Origin: Actinomycetota bacterium
Lineage (GTDB): Bacteria; Actinomycetota; Acidimicrobiia; IMCC26256; BP-133
Reading direction: 5' to 3'
DNA length: 5,437 bases
Assembly: GCA_030838815.1 (NCBI GenBank)
Contig: JAUZEX010000584.1
Coordinates: 1-5,437, forward strand
The translations under genes and the position numbers were made by a program. Shown here piece by piece: positions 5,192 to 5,437 of this stretch (positions are counted from its first letter, which is position 1; each line of letters starts with the position of its first letter). The notes below the pieces were generated by a model. It worked only from the letters and a program-made list of their open reading frames with translations. It had not been told where the DNA came from and did not search any database.

Positions 5192-5197
5192 ATCATA
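5192..5197 (-). promoter_or_regulatory. Candidate -10 box for the Cys-rich gene
   Basis: TATGAT on the minus strand matches the -10 consensus at 5 of 6 bases. It would start transcription about 38 nt before ATG 5146. No good -35 box is seen 16-18 nt further upstream. Confidence 0.35.
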
Positions 5198-5247
5198 AGG
5201 AAAGCGCCGGTGAACGACGCGGACCCAAACCCCTTATCCTGCAACGA

Positions 5248-5275
5248 TTGTGGCTGGTGTTGTGGATGTTATAAA
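5248..5275 (+). promoter_or_regulatory. Extended -10 promoter for the right-end gene
   Basis: TATAAA (5270-5275) is preceded by TG at 5267-5268, giving an extended -10 (TGnTATAAA). TTGTGG at 5248-5253 is a weak -35 with a 16-nt spacer. The segment is clearly AT-richer than the rest of the window. Transcription would begin near 5282-5284. Confidence 0.6.
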
Positions 5276-5283
5276 TGAGGTAA

Positions 5284-5437
5284 ATGATGCGGAGATTCGG
5301 GGCATTCGAAAGGGGTTCGTGGAGATTCTGTGACGGCCACAGGGGCGACGGGCCGTGCGGCGAACACTGTCCTCGACCCCGGAAGCGAGGGGTGAACGTG
5401 TCAGCCACGACGGCGTTGCCAGCCCCCCTTTCTGGCG
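5284..5437 (+). CDS. Start of an unidentified rightward gene (3' end outside window; alternative start GTG 5398)
   Basis: Frame 1 is open from ATG 5284 (stop TAA at 5281-5283 just before) to the window end. Two starts compete in this same frame. ATG 5284 lies 8 nt after the -10 box and would give a nearly leaderless mRNA and an N-terminus beginning MMRRFGAFERGSWRFCDG, with three cysteines. GTG 5398 has a strong SD (GAGGGG, 5 nt away) and gives MSATTALPAPLSG. The SD favours 5398, while the promoter position allows 5284. With only 13-51 residues visible, no function can be proposed. The composition of residues between the two starts (Arg, Gly, Cys, Trp) looks more like an untranslated leader than a conserved domain. 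Confidence 0.5.
   Translation, partial: MMRRFGAFERGSWRFCDGHRGDGPCGEHCPRPRKRGVNVSATTALPAPLSG
5333..5356 (+). other. Leader hairpin 1
   Basis: ACGGCC (5333-5338) pairs with GGCCGT (5351-5356) around a 12-base loop, within the possible 5' leader of the right-end gene. It fits no riboswitch class I can recognise. Confidence 0.35.
5371..5390 (+). promoter_or_regulatory. Leader hairpin 2 covering the SD of GTG 5398
   Basis: CCTCG (5371-5375) pairs with CGAGG (5386-5390), and the right arm contains part of the GAGGGG ribosome site. CCCC at 5377-5380 could pair instead with GGGG at 5389-5392. Either fold would hide the SD, so translation could be conditional. Confidence 0.35.

Noticed and set aside
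5305..5320. TTCGAAAGGGGTTCG resembling a tRNA T-arm
   Set aside because: No acceptor, D or anticodon arms can be folded around it.
5193..5408. A 71-codon minus-strand frame at the right end
   Set aside because: It crosses the AT-richer promoter region, has no motif, and conflicts with the rightward gene start.
1..5437. CRISPR arrays, insertion sequences or attachment sites
   Set aside because: No spaced repeat arrays, transposase motifs or terminal inverted repeats were seen; the only tandem repeat is the 15-bp pair at 2709-2738.

Overview
The window is very GC-rich, uses GTG and possibly TTG starts with GGAG-type ribosome sites, and has a strong G/C third-position bias that creates many long antisense shadow frames. 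The protein families (a 339-residue sigma factor with a SnoaL-like tail, a CxxCxxCC protein, a small zinc-finger anti-sigma factor, a MlaB-like STAS protein) point to an actinobacterium. An acidimicrobial or similar lineage is a guess; nothing here fixes the genus.

Layout, left to right. (1) Positions 1-258 (+) are the last 85 residues of a membrane-anchored protein that I cannot name. (2) Positions 2629-243 (-) form one compact operon, transcribed leftwards: an RsrA-like zinc-finger anti-sigma protein, a FAD/NAD pyridine nucleotide-disulfide oxidoreductase and an ECF sigma factor. (3) Diverging from it across about 61 bp is a single rightward reading frame, 2691-4304. It joins a YkgJ-type cysteine-cluster domain to a complete ECF sigma factor with a SnoaL-like C-terminal domain. 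No stop codon separates the halves, yet the sigma part has its own strong ribosome site and GTG start at 3285. (4) A shared GC hairpin separates it from two leftward genes: a small STAS-fold protein (4610-4329) and a cysteine-rich putative zinc protein with a C-terminal helix (5146-4769). (5) The right end is a divergent regulatory region. It has a good extended -10 promoter at 5267-5275 and the beginning of a rightward gene that runs off the window. That gene has two possible starts: a leaderless ATG at 5284 and an SD-led GTG at 5398.

Taken together, about 5 kb carries two ECF sigma factors, one anti-sigma-type zinc finger, one STAS protein, one disulfide oxidoreductase and two further Cys-cluster proteins. 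The inference is a stress-response or redox/metal-responsive transcription-control island. The most unusual points are the in-frame YkgJ-sigma fusion with an internal start, and the oxidoreductase gene placed between the anti-sigma and sigma genes. No mobile elements, CRISPR arrays, rRNA or tRNA genes were seen.
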